Part shown: one piece after another, positions 16,594 through 25,897 of the stretch | Layout of the letters: every line of letters starts with the position of its first letter | Position numbering within the stretch: position 1 is the first letter of the stretch | NCBI RefSeq assembly: GCF_003999975.1 | Contig: NZ_RJAC01000005.1 | Location: 372,001-436,000 of the forward strand | From: Actinoplanes solisilvae | GTDB lineage: Bacteria; Actinomycetota; Actinomycetes; Mycobacteriales; Micromonosporaceae | DNA length: 64,000 bases | Direction: 5' to 3' | Notes under the pieces: model-generated | Told to the model about the DNA's origin: nothing | Database searches by the model: none | The model's input: only the letters and a program-made list of their open reading frames with translations | Translations under genes and position numbers: made by a program

Positions 16594-17813
16594 TCAGGGG
16601 TGGCCTCTCGCAGGGGGAGTTCGGCGTGGACCAGGAAGTCTTCGCCGTCGGGGGCGGCGGCCAGGGTGCCGCCCAGCAGTTCGGCGCGTTCGCGCATGCC
16701 GGAGAGACCGTGGCCACCGACGCCGTGGCCGCTGACGCCGTCGACCGGACCAGCGGTCCGGCGGTTGCGGACGGTCAGCTCCAAGCGGTCGTCGGCGGCG
16801 CGAGCCACGACGGTCACCGGGCCGCCGGGCGCGTGGCGGGCCGCGTTGGCCAGGGCTTCCTGCACGATCCGGTACGCCGCCAGGCTCACTGTCTGTGGGA
16901 GGGCGGCGGCGGGAAGGACCAGGTCGGCGGCCACATCGAGGCCGGCGCCGCGGGCGGTCTCGATCAGGTCGTCGACCTGGGCGAAGCCGGGCTGCGGGGT
17001 GAGCGGCGCGTCCTCGGAGCGCAGGACGCCCAGCAGGCGGCGCATGTCGGTCAGCGCCTCGCGGGCGGCGACCGCGATCGTGGCCAGCTCGTCGCGAGCG
17101 GGGTCGGGCAGGTCGCCGAGACGATAGGGGGCGGTCTCGGCCCGTACGGCGATCATCGACATGTGGTGGGCGACCACGTCGTGCATCTCGCGGGCGATGC
17201 GGGCCCGTTCCTCCAGGACGGCCCGTTTGGCTCGTTCGAGCTCGGTCAGCTCCTCGCTTTCGGCCAGCAGAGCCTTCGTGCGCCGGCGGCGATGGACGAT
17301 GTCGCCCAGTGCGGCGATCGCCACCAGGAGCAGGGCGGCGCCCCAGGCGTTCGCCCGTGAGGTGTAGATGAAGACCGGGACCAGGCTGGCGGCGGTCGCC
17401 CAGATGGTCAGCGACGAGTTCTCCACTACGGCCAGCCGACCGAGCACGAGCAGGAAGGCGAGGATCTGGACGACGTTCCACGGCCAGGACTCCTTCGGGG
17501 GCGCCTCCAGGGAGCCCACGAAGAGCATGACGAAGGCCAGGCGCCACGCCAGCAGGGGCCGACGGAGAGTGAGGACGACCGGGAGCAACGCGCCGATCGT
17601 CATGATCACTATCACGATGACGATCAGGTCGCGGGTGTCGTTCAGGTTGGTGCCCATGGCCAGGCCGAGGCCGCACAGAGCCAGCAGACCCAGGGGATAC
17701 GCATAACTCCAGAAGCGACCCCGCAGCGCCGGGCGGGGCGTCTCTGGTGACCAGAACAGGCGGCGCAGCGGCCCCGTGGCGTTGCGCCGGGTCACCGGGC
17801 CGATAGTCTCCAC
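16590..17813 (-). CDS. Two-component sensor histidine kinase (HisKA_3)
   Basis: A 407-residue NarX/DesK-type kinase. Five or six membrane helices lie within about residues 38-172, with hardly any extracellular loop, suggesting sensing within the membrane. The HisKA_3 dimerisation helix holds the phosphoacceptor His211 (REMHDVVAHHMS). The ATPase domain shows the N-box EALANAARHA and a G-box GHGLSGMRERAELLGG. It is the first gene of the operon with the response regulator. The signal is unknown. Confidence 0.95.
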   Translation of the reverse strand: METIGPVTRRNATGPLRRLFWSPETPRPALRGRFWSYAYPLGLLALCGLGLAMGTNLNDTRDLIVIVIVIMTIGALLPVVLTLRRPLLAWRLAFVMLFVGSLEAPPKESWPWNVVQILAFLLVLGRLAVVENSSLTIWATAASLVPVFIYTSRANAWGAALLLVAIAALGDIVHRRRRTKALLAESEELTELERAKRAVLEERARIAREMHDVVAHHMSMIAVRAETAPYRLGDLPDPARDELATIAVAAREALTDMRRLLGVLRSEDAPLTPQPGFAQVDDLIETARGAGLDVAADLVLPAAALPQTVSLAAYRIVQEALANAARHAPGGPVTVVARAADDRLELTVRNRRTAGPVDGVSGHGVGGHGLSGMRERAELLGGTLAAAPDGEDFLVHAELPLREATPE

Positions 17814-17888
17814 TCCGGCAGGTTACGGCGCTGCCCACGGCGCCGTCGTGCCCCTCGGGTGCTATCCGGCACCCCTACCCGGGTATGA

Positions 17889-18605
<717 letters not shown>

Positions 18606-18631
18606 ATCACATAAAAGGAGATAAAGAACCC

Positions 18632-19399
18632 GTGTCTGGACTGCTGGCCGGCAAGCGGCTGCTCATCACCGGCGTGCTCACCGACGCATCGATCGCGTTC
18701 GCGGCGGCCAAGATCGCCCAGGAGAACGGGGCGAAGGTCGTCCTCACCGGCTTCGGGCGGCTCTCCCTGGTCGAGCGCATCGCCAAGCGTCTGCCCGAGC
18801 CGCCGCCGGTCATCGAGCTCGACGTCACCGACCCGGAGCATCTGGCCGGACTGGCCGACCGGGTGCGTGAGCACATGGACGGCATCGACGGCCTCGTGCA
18901 CTCGATCGGCAACGCGCCGCAGAGTTGCCTCGGAGGCAATTTCCTTAACGCGCCGTGGGAGGACGTCTCCAAAGCGCTCCACGTCTCGACCTACTCCTAC
19001 CAGTCGCTCGCGGTAGCTTGCCTGCCGTTGATGCAGTCCGGCGGGAGCATCGTCGGTCTCACCTTCGACGCCACCAAGGCATGGCCGGTCTACGACTGGA
19101 TGGGCGTCGCCAAGGCGGGCCTCGAGTCGGCCAACCGCTACCTTGCGTTGCACCTCGGCAAGCAAGGCATCCGTAGCAACCTGGTGAGCGCCGGCCCGCT
19201 GCGGACGATGGCCGCCAAGTCGATCCCGGGCTTCGAGCAGTTCGAGGACGCGTGGTCGGAGCGGGCACCCCTCGGTTGGGACCTGCACGACACCACCGCG
19301 GCCGGCAAGGCCATCTGCGCCCTGCTCTCCGACTGGTTCCCGGCTACGACGGGTGAGGTTGTGCACGTCGATGGGGGTTACCACGCGCTCGGTGCGTGA
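18632..19399 (+). CDS. inhA: NADH-dependent enoyl-ACP reductase (InhA/FabI)
   Basis: A 255-residue enoyl reductase for the last step of the fatty acid elongation cycle. The cofactor loop SIGNAP (91-96), the gating Phe145 and the catalytic Tyr154 and Lys161 (YDWMGVAK) align with Phe149, Tyr158 and Lys165 of mycobacterial InhA. ATAAAAGGAGATA ahead of the GTG start at 18632 is a strong ribosome site. Because this lineage does not make mycolic acids (inference from taxonomy), it probably serves ordinary fatty acid synthesis. This makes the cluster a housekeeping one. Confidence 0.95.
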   Translation: MSGLLAGKRLLITGVLTDASIAFAAAKIAQENGAKVVLTGFGRLSLVERIAKRLPEPPPVIELDVTDPEHLAGLADRVREHMDGIDGLVHSIGNAPQSCLGGNFLNAPWEDVSKALHVSTYSYQSLAVACLPLMQSGGSIVGLTFDATKAWPVYDWMGVAKAGLESANRYLALHLGKQGIRSNLVSAGPLRTMAAKSIPGFEQFEDAWSERAPLGWDLHDTTAAGKAICALLSDWFPATTGEVVHVDGGYHALGA

Positions 19400-19419
19400 C
19401 GCGGTGGAATAGTGGACGG

Positions 19420-20433
19420 GTGGCTTACGACGCGTTCGTCCTGCTGTCCTTCGGTGGTCCTGAGAAGCCCGATGACGTGATGCCGTTCCTGCGCAACGTG
19501 GTGCGCGGGCGCGGCATCCCGGACGAGCGCCTGGCCGAGGTGGCCGAGCACTACATGCACTTCGGCGGCGTCTCCCCGATCAACCAGCAGAACCGTGACC
19601 TGCTCACCGCCGTACGCGCGGAGTTCTCGAACAACGGCGTCGGCCTGCCGACGTATTGGGGCAACCGCAACTGGCACCCCATGCTCGAGGACACCGTGGC
19701 GCAGATGCGCGACGACGGCGTGACCCACGCGCTCGGGTTCGCCACCAGCGCGTACGGCGGTTACTCCTCGTGCAAGCAGTACTGGGAGGACATCGCGAAC
19801 GCCCGGGCCAAGGTCGGGCCGGGCGCGCCGGTGATCTCGAAGTTGCGCCAGTTCTGGGATCACCCCGGCTTCGTCGAGCCGCACGCGGACGCCGTACGGG
19901 ATGCTCTGGCCACTCTTGATCAGAGCAGGCGCGCCACCACCCGGCTCGTGTTCACGGCGCATTCGATCCCGGTGAGCATGGCCAAGACCGCCGGCCCGAC
20001 GGGTGGCCGCTACGAGGCGCAGCTGCACGAGACGGCGCGGCTGGTGGCCGGGAACGACGACTGGGACCTGGTGTGGCAGAGCCGCTCGGGACCGCCGCAG
20101 GTGCCGTGGCTCGAGCCCGACATCAACGACCACCTCGAGTCGTTGGCGGAAAAGGGCGTCACCGACGTCGTCGTCAGTCCGATCGGTTTTGTCTCCGATC
20201 ACCTGGAAGTCATCTGGGACCTTGACAATGAGGCCGCCGACACGGCCAAGCGGCTCGGCCTCGGTTATGCCCGCGCTGCGACGCCGGGCACAGATCCGCG
20301 TTTTGTCGACATGGTTCGGGAACTGGTGCAGGAGCGGACCGATCGTGCGCCGATGCAACGGCTCGGTACGCTGCCGGTCTGGGACGACTGCCCGGTCCCG
20401 TGCTGTCCGCCACCACAGCGACGAGGAGCGTAA
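19420..20433 (+). CDS. hemH: Ferrochelatase (coproporphyrin III type, Fe-S containing)
   Basis: A 337-residue ferrochelatase that inserts Fe(II) into a porphyrin; in actinobacteria the substrate is coproporphyrin III, with decarboxylation afterwards (also named cpfC). Metal-site residues are His181 (FTAHSIP) and Glu263 (HLEVIWDLD). Four cysteines, C118 (SSCKQYWED) and C324/C328/C329 (DDCPVPCC), match the [2Fe-2S] ligands of actinobacterial enzymes. I chose GTG 19420, where the conserved [14 protein letters not shown] begins; GTG 19396 would overlap the inhA stop (GTGA) and add eight non-conserved residues, but is possible. Confidence 0.93.
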   Translation: MAYDAFVLLSFGGPEKPDDVMPFLRNVVRGRGIPDERLAEVAEHYMHFGGVSPINQQNRDLLTAVRAEFSNNGVGLPTYWGNRNWHPMLEDTVAQMRDDGVTHALGFATSAYGGYSSCKQYWEDIANARAKVGPGAPVISKLRQFWDHPGFVEPHADAVRDALATLDQSRRATTRLVFTAHSIPVSMAKTAGPTGGRYEAQLHETARLVAGNDDWDLVWQSRSGPPQVPWLEPDINDHLESLAEKGVTDVVVSPIGFVSDHLEVIWDLDNEAADTAKRLGLGYARAATPGTDPRFVDMVRELVQERTDRAPMQRLGTLPVWDDCPVPCCPPPQRRGA

Positions 20434-21215
20434 TGACAGAGCGCCGTAAGGCCGTTGAAAGCTGGCTCACCGACATGGACGGGGTCCTCGTCCACGAGGG
20501 TGTGCCGGTGCCGGGCGCCCCCGAATTCGTGCACAAGATGAAGACGTCCGGTAAACCGTTCCTCATTCTCACGAACAACTCGATCTATACGCCCCGCGAT
20601 CTGCAGGCCCGCCTGAGCCGCATGGGCATCGAGGTCCCCGAGCAGTCGATCTGGACCGCGGCGCTGGCGACGGCGCAGTTCCTGGCCGATCAGAGGCCGG
20701 GCGGCACGGCGTACGTCATCGGCGAAGCCGGTCTGACCACGGCCATGCACGCCGCCGGTTATGTGCTGACCGAGTTCGACCCGGATTACGTGGTGCTCGG
20801 CGAGACCCGCACCTACAGCTTCGAGGCGATAACCAAGGCGATCCGGCTCATCGACTCCGGGGCCAAATTCATCTGTACGAACCCCGACGCGACCGGGCCT
20901 TCCAACGAGGGCGCGCTGCCCGCCGCGGGTTCGGTCGCCGCGATGATTTCGAAGGCGACCGGGGTCGATCCCTACTTCGTCGGCAAGCCCAATCCGATGA
21001 TGATGCGCTCGGCGTTGAACACCATCGAGGCGCACAGCGAGAGCACGGCGATGATCGGCGACCGGATGGACACCGACGTGCTCTGCGGGCTCGAGGCCGG
21101 GCTCGAGACGATTCTCGTGCTGACCGGCATCAGCACCCGCGAGGAGGCCGACCGCTACCCGTTCCGGCCGTCGCGCATCGTGAATTCGGTGGCCGACCTG
21201 ATCGACGAGATCTGA
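20433..21215 (+). CDS. HAD-IIA family sugar/nucleotide phosphatase (NagD-like)
   Basis: A 260-residue HAD hydrolase. The nucleophile motif is WLTDMDGVL (Asp14 and Asp16), motif II ILTNNS, motif III around GKPNPMMM and motif IV MIGDRMDTDV. The large C2B cap between motifs II and III defines the NagD subgroup, which removes phosphate from UMP, GMP or phosphosugars. The ATG overlaps the hemH stop by one base (TAATG) with GAGGAGCG upstream, so it is in the same operon. The physiological substrate is not predictable. Confidence 0.9.
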   Translation: MTERRKAVESWLTDMDGVLVHEGVPVPGAPEFVHKMKTSGKPFLILTNNSIYTPRDLQARLSRMGIEVPEQSIWTAALATAQFLADQRPGGTAYVIGEAGLTTAMHAAGYVLTEFDPDYVVLGETRTYSFEAITKAIRLIDSGAKFICTNPDATGPSNEGALPAAGSVAAMISKATGVDPYFVGKPNPMMMRSALNTIEAHSESTAMIGDRMDTDVLCGLEAGLETILVLTGISTREEADRYPFRPSRIVNSVADLIDEI

Positions 21216-21224
21216 GGGGCGCGG

Positions 21225-21647
21225 ATGGGCCATCCGATCATGTTCGACGATGCTCATCCGCACCTTCACCGCGTACGGGAAATCGCCCTTGACCTGCCCG
21301 ACGCGGCGGAGAAGATCTCGCACGGGCATCCCGCGTTCTTCACGACGAAAGTGTTCGCCTATTACGGCGCTTCGCTCAAGGTCGACGGGGAGTGGGAGCG
21401 GCACGACAATTCGCTGCTGGTGCTGCTCGATCCCGACGAACGTTCGTCTCTGCTGGAAGAGCCGCGCTGCTATCTGCCCGCCTATCTGGGTGTGGCGGGG
21501 TGGATCGGCGTCGATCTGAGCGACGACACCGACTGGGACGAGATCGCCGAGTTGATCGATGCGAGCTATCGGCTTACGGCCGGGGTGCGCCGCGTGGCGA
21601 GGCTCGATCAGGGAATCAGGCGGTCGAGCAGCGGGAACTCGTCGTAG
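21225..21647 (+). CDS. MmcQ/YjbR-family protein
   Basis: A 140-residue protein of the YjbR/MmcQ group, a small double-wing (CyaY-like) fold sometimes labelled DNA-binding. Landmarks are the N-terminal helix REIALDLPDA, the hairpin KISHGHPAFFT and the late AYLGVAGWIGVDLS strand. It follows the HAD gene by nine bases with GAGGGGCGG as ribosome site. Its last 40 bases overlap the convergent hydrolase gene; the C-terminal 20 residues look non-conserved. Function unknown. Confidence 0.8.
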   Translation: MGHPIMFDDAHPHLHRVREIALDLPDAAEKISHGHPAFFTTKVFAYYGASLKVDGEWERHDNSLLVLLDPDERSSLLEEPRCYLPAYLGVAGWIGVDLSDDTDWDEIAELIDASYRLTAGVRRVARLDQGIRRSSSGNSS

Positions 21648-22132
21648 ACCTGGTTCCAGTCGCCGAAATGACCGTCGTCGCGCACGATCTGGGTGCCGCC
21701 GAGACGGTCGAACATGGCTCGGCCCTGGTGCTCGTCGCAGCCGTACGGGTCGTTGCGTGAATTGACGAAATAGAGATCGCCGGCATTGGCGCGGATCGCT
21801 TCCCAGTCGTACGAGTCCTGAAGCACCGGTTCGTCGGAGGTGTTCGGCGGCGTGCAGTAGCCGGCCACGAGGATCGCCTGACCGACCCGGACGTGTTCGA
21901 GCAGGGCCAGCAGCAGCGCGGCACCGCCGGAATGGCCGACGAGCACAGTGTCCTCGTCGAAGTGGTGGGCTTTGACGACGGCCGGCAGGAAGTCGGCGAT
22001 CGGCTCGACGTTGACGCCGGGGTAGGACGGCACCTCGACGTCGAATCCACGCCGGCGAAGGCGTGCGGCCAGCCAGGGATACCAGGCAACGTCAGGGCTC
22101 CCGCCCGTCCCGTGGAAAATGATCGCGTTCAA
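21608..22132 (-). CDS. RBBP9/YdeN-type serine hydrolase
   Basis: A 174-residue small alpha/beta hydrolase of the DUF1234/RBBP9 family. It shows the HGTGG oxyanion strand near the start, the nucleophile Ser in GHSGGAA (about residue 68), the Asp in NSRNDPYG, and the His in DDGHFGDW. All three catalytic residues are therefore present. Substrate unknown. The gene is convergent with the MmcQ gene (40-base overlap). Confidence 0.85.
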   Translation of the reverse strand: MNAIIFHGTGGSPDVAWYPWLAARLRRRGFDVEVPSYPGVNVEPIADFLPAVVKAHHFDEDTVLVGHSGGAALLLALLEHVRVGQAILVAGYCTPPNTSDEPVLQDSYDWEAIRANAGDLYFVNSRNDPYGCDEHQGRAMFDRLGGTQIVRDDGHFGDWNQVYDEFPLLDRLIP

Positions 22133-22203
22133 GGCCGGTCTCCCAGATTGTTCACAGCGGCGGTCAGGTGACTTTTCGCGGTTTTGCGTAATAGTGTGGC
22201 GGT

Positions 22204-23049
22204 ATGTCGTGGTCGCCGCGCGTTCTCTGGCTGTCGGTGGCCGGATTGCTCATCGTCACTCTGGGCATCGTCGTCGCGGTGACGCGAGACCCGAACGATG
22301 TCGTCGTGATGCAGCGTCGCATGCCACCGGCCGTTTCCGCCGCCCCGGTCCCGGCGACTGTCCCCGCCGCCGCGCCCGCGCCGTCCACCCTGAAGAAAAT
22401 CTCCTACTGGGGCACACCCTCGGGCTTCCCGCGCGACCCGGCCCCCGACTCGCTCGAGCCCGTCAAGGAGGGGCTGCGGCCGCACGGCAAGGTCGCCGTC
22501 TACGACGCGCCCGGCGGCAAGGCGCGGGCCTTCCTGCCGACCGACATCAGCGGGCTCCCCGTGACCGTGCCGATCGTCGCGCGCCGCCCCGGCTGGGTCG
22601 CGGTCCTGCTGCCCTCGGTCAACCGGCGCGTCGGCTGGCTGCCGCTCACGTCCGGAGACGTACGCCCCCTGCACGACCAGCTCATCGTCGACCTGAGCGA
22701 CCGGCGGCTCACCTGGCTGCGCGACGGTCAGGAACGCGGTTCGTGGGAGGTGTCGATCGGCTCCCGGCGCACCCCCACCCCGCTCGGACGGACGTACGTG
22801 ATGGGCCACACCATCACGTCGGGCCGCGTCTATGCCGGCGAGGACGCGATCGTGCTCGGCGCCGTGCCCGACGACAAGGACGCGCTCTCGGCGTCGTTGC
22901 GGAACGGCCACACCGCGATCCACGCCTGGAGCGACTCGTCGGCGTTCGGCCGCGACATCTCCAACGGCTGCATCCGCCTGCCCGCCAAGGTGCAGCGCAC
23001 GCTGTTGAAGAGCATCGGCCTGGGCGCGGTCGTCCACGTCGTGGAATAG
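22204..23049 (+). CDS. L,D-transpeptidase (YkuD domain), membrane anchored
   Basis: A 281-residue cell-wall enzyme. One N-terminal membrane helix (8-27), a Pro/Ala linker (41-60), an SH3-like region (about 90-150) and a YkuD catalytic domain (about 155-281). The catalytic motif runs from His240 (AIHAW) through FGRDISNGCIRL with nucleophile Cys256 and Arg258. Such enzymes form 3-3 crosslinks in peptidoglycan or attach proteins to it. The orientation of the anchor places the catalytic domain outside. Divergent from the small hydrolase gene. Confidence 0.92.
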   Translation: MSWSPRVLWLSVAGLLIVTLGIVVAVTRDPNDVVVMQRRMPPAVSAAPVPATVPAAAPAPSTLKKISYWGTPSGFPRDPAPDSLEPVKEGLRPHGKVAVYDAPGGKARAFLPTDISGLPVTVPIVARRPGWVAVLLPSVNRRVGWLPLTSGDVRPLHDQLIVDLSDRRLTWLRDGQERGSWEVSIGSRRTPTPLGRTYVMGHTITSGRVYAGEDAIVLGAVPDDKDALSASLRNGHTAIHAWSDSSAFGRDISNGCIRLPAKVQRTLLKSIGLGAVVHVVE

Positions 23050-23051
23050 GT

Positions 23052-23576
23052 TCAGCGCAGGCCGACGCAGTCGTGGTCCCAGAAGGTCGCCGAATAGACG
23101 AGGGTGCCGGTCATCCACGGCTCGTAGGCGGCCAGCGGATAGACCTGGAAAGCGGCGTCGGGGATGCGCAGCGAGGGCTTCCGGAAACCGAGATCGCCGC
23201 CCGCCCGGAAGCCGGCCCTTTCGTAGTAGGCGGGATCACCCTCGAGGAAGACGAGTGGCATCCCCTCCTCGTCGGCGAGCTTCAGGCCCCGCTTGATCAG
23301 AGCCTTGCCGACTCCGCCGCGCTGGTATGTGGGGAGAACGGCCAACGGGCTGAGCACGAGTACGTCGACCAGCCGCTCGGGGGCATCCAGAAGGCTCCGC
23401 GTGAACATGACGTTCCCCACGACGTGTTCGTCGACCACAGCCACCAGCGACAGCAACTCGGGGTCGTCGCGCTTGAGTGCTTTCACGAGCGCGGCAACCT
23501 TGTCGCCGTCATCGCCGAACGCGATCCGATGCACTTCGGGGACGTCGTCGCCGTCCCGCTCAGGCCGTATCTCCAT
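23052..23576 (-). CDS. GNAT-family N-acetyltransferase
   Basis: A 174-residue acetyltransferase. The acetyl-CoA site is in motif A: LSPLAVLPTYQRGGVGKALI (R/Q-x-x-G-x-G/A). The VFLEGDPAYYERAGF segment is motif B, typical of the YhbS-like subgroup. The C-terminal tail carries AYEPWMTGTLVYSATFW, also usual for that subgroup. The acceptor substrate is unknown. It ends two bases from the convergent transpeptidase gene. Confidence 0.9.
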   Translation of the reverse strand: MEIRPERDGDDVPEVHRIAFGDDGDKVAALVKALKRDDPELLSLVAVVDEHVVGNVMFTRSLLDAPERLVDVLVLSPLAVLPTYQRGGVGKALIKRGLKLADEEGMPLVFLEGDPAYYERAGFRAGGDLGFRKPSLRIPDAAFQVYPLAAYEPWMTGTLVYSATFWDHDCVGLR

Positions 23577-23731
23577 GGCCGTGCAGGCTAGTGGTCCCGG
23601 TCGCCCGTCGCACCGGTATTCGCGGCCGGGATGGACTGCGCGGCGATCCGGGCCGGGAAAACCGGATGCCTGCGCCTGGCGTCCGCGGACAGACGTCGGT
23701 GGGGTGGCGTAGGCGACCCCCGGATGGCTCT

Positions 23732-24226
23732 CTAAGCGCTTTCGTCGAAGAACCGGGCCGCGATCGCCGTGTGGATGCTGAAGCCCAGCTCGGCCGGGCC
23801 TTTCAGGACTTCCCAGCCGTGGGTTTCCTCGTTGGGGGCTGATACCGGCAACGCCGATGCGTCCGTCAACGGGGGGAACAGGGCGAAGACCAGCAGCGTG
23901 CCGTCCGGGGCGCTCACCGCGTCATACAAAAGGGCTGACCCGGCGTCGACGGTCAGGCCCGTTTCCTCGAAGAGCTCGCGGGCGGCCGCGTCCTGCCAGG
24001 ACTCGCCGTGGTCGATGAAGCCGCCGGGTAGCGCCAGGCGGTCGAGAGCGGGTGGGATCGCCCGCCGCACCACCAGCAGGCCGCCGCCGATCGGCTGGAC
24101 GGCGACCGCCACCGGGGCCGGGTTGCGGTAGGTCGTCTCGCCGCAGGCGGCGCAGCGGCGCGGCCAAGGCTGGCCCGGCGTGAACCGGGCGCCGCAGAAG
24201 GTGCAGTGCTTGAAGCGGTCAGGCAT
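23732..24226 (-). CDS. NUDIX hydrolase with N-terminal zinc ribbon
   Basis: A 164-residue pyrophosphohydrolase. The zinc ribbon uses Cys8, Cys11, Cys25 and Cys28. The Nudix box spans about residues 69-91 with key GES, AARELFEETG and the metal-binding glutamates. The zinc ribbon resembles that of NudC (NADH pyrophosphatase), but the protein lacks the NudC SQPWPFP motif, so the substrate is open. Its ATG lies inside the end of the upstream gene (8-base overlap), forming an operon. Confidence 0.88.
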   Translation of the reverse strand: MPDRFKHCTFCGARFTPGQPWPRRCAACGETTYRNPAPVAVAVQPIGGGLLVVRRAIPPALDRLALPGGFIDHGESWQDAAARELFEETGLTVDAGSALLYDAVSAPDGTLLVFALFPPLTDASALPVSAPNEETHGWEVLKGPAELGFSIHTAIAARFFDESA

Positions 24227-25001
24227 GCAACGGCGAGTTGCACGCGGCGACGAGGGCCTGCCTGCACGCCGTCAGCAGCGGCCGGAGGGCGGCATCGCGT
24301 TGCTGGGCCTCATATCCGTTCACGGCGCCGCCGGGCGCGTTCGTCTCGGCCAGGGCGAGCACCTGGTCGAGGATCGACGCGCGGGCGAACAGGCGACGGG
24401 CCCGCGGGTCGAAGCCGGCCGGCAGGGTAGCCGTGCTCTCGGGGCGGCGTAACGCCTGCAGGGCGCCGGCCAGCTCGGGTTTCCACTGGGCCACGTCGAG
24501 CTTGGTCAGTTGGGTGGTGGCCTCGCTGAGCGCCAGGGTCAGCTCGCCCTCGGCCTCGGCCGCGCCCAGCTGGAAGACCGGGCGGTATTCCTCGACCGGG
24601 AAGTAGCGCCACAGGACCGTCTCGAACTCCACGCCGGAGCCGGACACGTGGCGGCGTACCTCGGGCACCACGCCGAACGTGGGCGTCATCACGGCCTCGC
24701 CGGAGAGCATCGCCGCGCCGGTGAGCGGGCCGGGGCCGGGCAGGCCGCGCGGGTCGCCGGGGGCGGGCAGCACCAGGCGGATGTCGTCGGGGTGCACCTT
24801 GGCGAAGACGGGCAGGCCCTGCGCCAGTGGCACGTCGGTCCAGGTGCCGGGGGCGTCGGCGAAGAGCTGCTCCTCGTCGGCGGAGATCTCGTCGGCCAGC
24901 TCGTCGAAGGGGACGAGCCCGGCGCGCCAGGCGCGCACCCAGGCCACGAACCGGGTGCTGCGCCGCGCGGTTCGGGTAGCCGCTTCAGCTGCGGGGGACA
25001 T
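24219..25001 (-). CDS. Conserved actinobacterial protein of unknown function
   Basis: A 260-residue soluble protein that I do not recognise. It is predicted to be mostly helical at the C-terminus (TLALSEATTQLTKLDVAQWKP region) with a beta-rich centre containing LPVFAKVHPDDIRLVLPAPG. I chose ATG 25001; the frame continues upstream to 25073 but that part looks non-coding, and the ribosome site at 25001 is weak, so the start is uncertain. It overlaps the Nudix gene by 8 bases and is probably co-translated with it. It is divergent from the DUF3097 gene. Confidence 0.65.
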   Translation of the reverse strand: MSPAAEAATRTARRSTRFVAWVRAWRAGLVPFDELADEISADEEQLFADAPGTWTDVPLAQGLPVFAKVHPDDIRLVLPAPGDPRGLPGPGPLTGAAMLSGEAVMTPTFGVVPEVRRHVSGSGVEFETVLWRYFPVEEYRPVFQLGAAEAEGELTLALSEATTQLTKLDVAQWKPELAGALQALRRPESTATLPAGFDPRARRLFARASILDQVLALAETNAPGGAVNGYEAQQRDAALRPLLTACRQALVAACNSPLHA

Positions 25002-25090
25002 GCGAGCAAGGGTACGTGCCCAGCGGGAAGCTTGTCTCGGTCGGAGCGTCAGAAAGCCCGTGTCCCAACGCACGGGTTACCGTGCCTTGC

Positions 25091-25897
25091 ATGTATGGGG
25101 AGGACGTGCTCAAGGGGGACTGGCGGCGGCGGAAGGTGGCGCCCGAGGTGGACGCCGAACGCGATCTCGTCGTCGAGGACGCGGAGTCGGGGTTCTGCGG
25201 CGCGGTGATCGGGTTCGAGCTGGGCGCGGTGGTGCTGGAGGACCGGCACGGCAAGCGGCGCAACTTCCCGCTCGCGCCGGCCGCGTTCCTGCTCGACGGG
25301 CAGCCGGTGACGTTGCGGCGCCCGGCGGCCACACCGCAGCAGGCTACGAGGAAGGTCACAGCTTCGGGGTCGGTGGCGGTCGCGGGCGTACGCGCCCAGG
25401 TCGCGAAGGCGAGCCGCATCTGGGTGGAGGGCATCCACGACGCCGCCCTGATCGAGCGCATCTGGGGTGACGACCTGCGCATCGAGGGCATCGTGGTCGA
25501 ACCGCTGGACGGCATCGACGACCTGGCGGCGGCCGTCCGCGAATTCGGGCCGGGTCCGCGGCGGCGGCTCGGGGTACTGGTCGATCACCTCGTCGCGGGC
25601 AGCAAGGAAAGTCGCATCGTCGCCGCGGTGAAGGATCCGGACGTGCTGGTCACGGGTCATCCGTACGTCGATGTCTGGCAGGCCGTGAAGCCCGAGCGGG
25701 TCGGCCTGCGGGAGTGGCCCGTGGTGCCGCCGGGACGCCCGTGGAAGGAGGGCATCTGCGAGGCGGTCGGTGTGCGCGAACCGGCCGACATGTGGCGGCG
25801 CATCCTGGGCTCGGTGAGCAGCTACAAGGACGTCGAGACGCCGCTGATCAACGCGATGGAGCGGCTGATCGATTTCGTCACCGTGCTCGACGACTGA
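25091..25897 (+). CDS. DUF3097 family protein
   Basis: A 268-residue protein of DUF3097, a family restricted to actinobacteria. Landmarks: the N-terminal YGEDVLKGDW, the strand LVVEDAESGFCGAVIG, then SRIWVEGIHDAALIERIWGDDLR, which resembles a TOPRIM-like acidic motif (VEGxxD), followed by LGVLVDHLVAGSKES. The TOPRIM-like arrangement suggests nucleic-acid or phosphoryl chemistry, but this is inference. The start at ATG 25091 is chosen by conservation; no strong ribosome site is visible. The last 20 bases overlap the convergent MocR gene. Confidence 0.8.
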   Translation: MYGEDVLKGDWRRRKVAPEVDAERDLVVEDAESGFCGAVIGFELGAVVLEDRHGKRRNFPLAPAAFLLDGQPVTLRRPAATPQQATRKVTASGSVAVAGVRAQVAKASRIWVEGIHDAALIERIWGDDLRIEGIVVEPLDGIDDLAAAVREFGPGPRRRLGVLVDHLVAGSKESRIVAAVKDPDVLVTGHPYVDVWQAVKPERVGLREWPVVPPGRPWKEGICEAVGVREPADMWRRILGSVSSYKDVETPLINAMERLIDFVTVLDD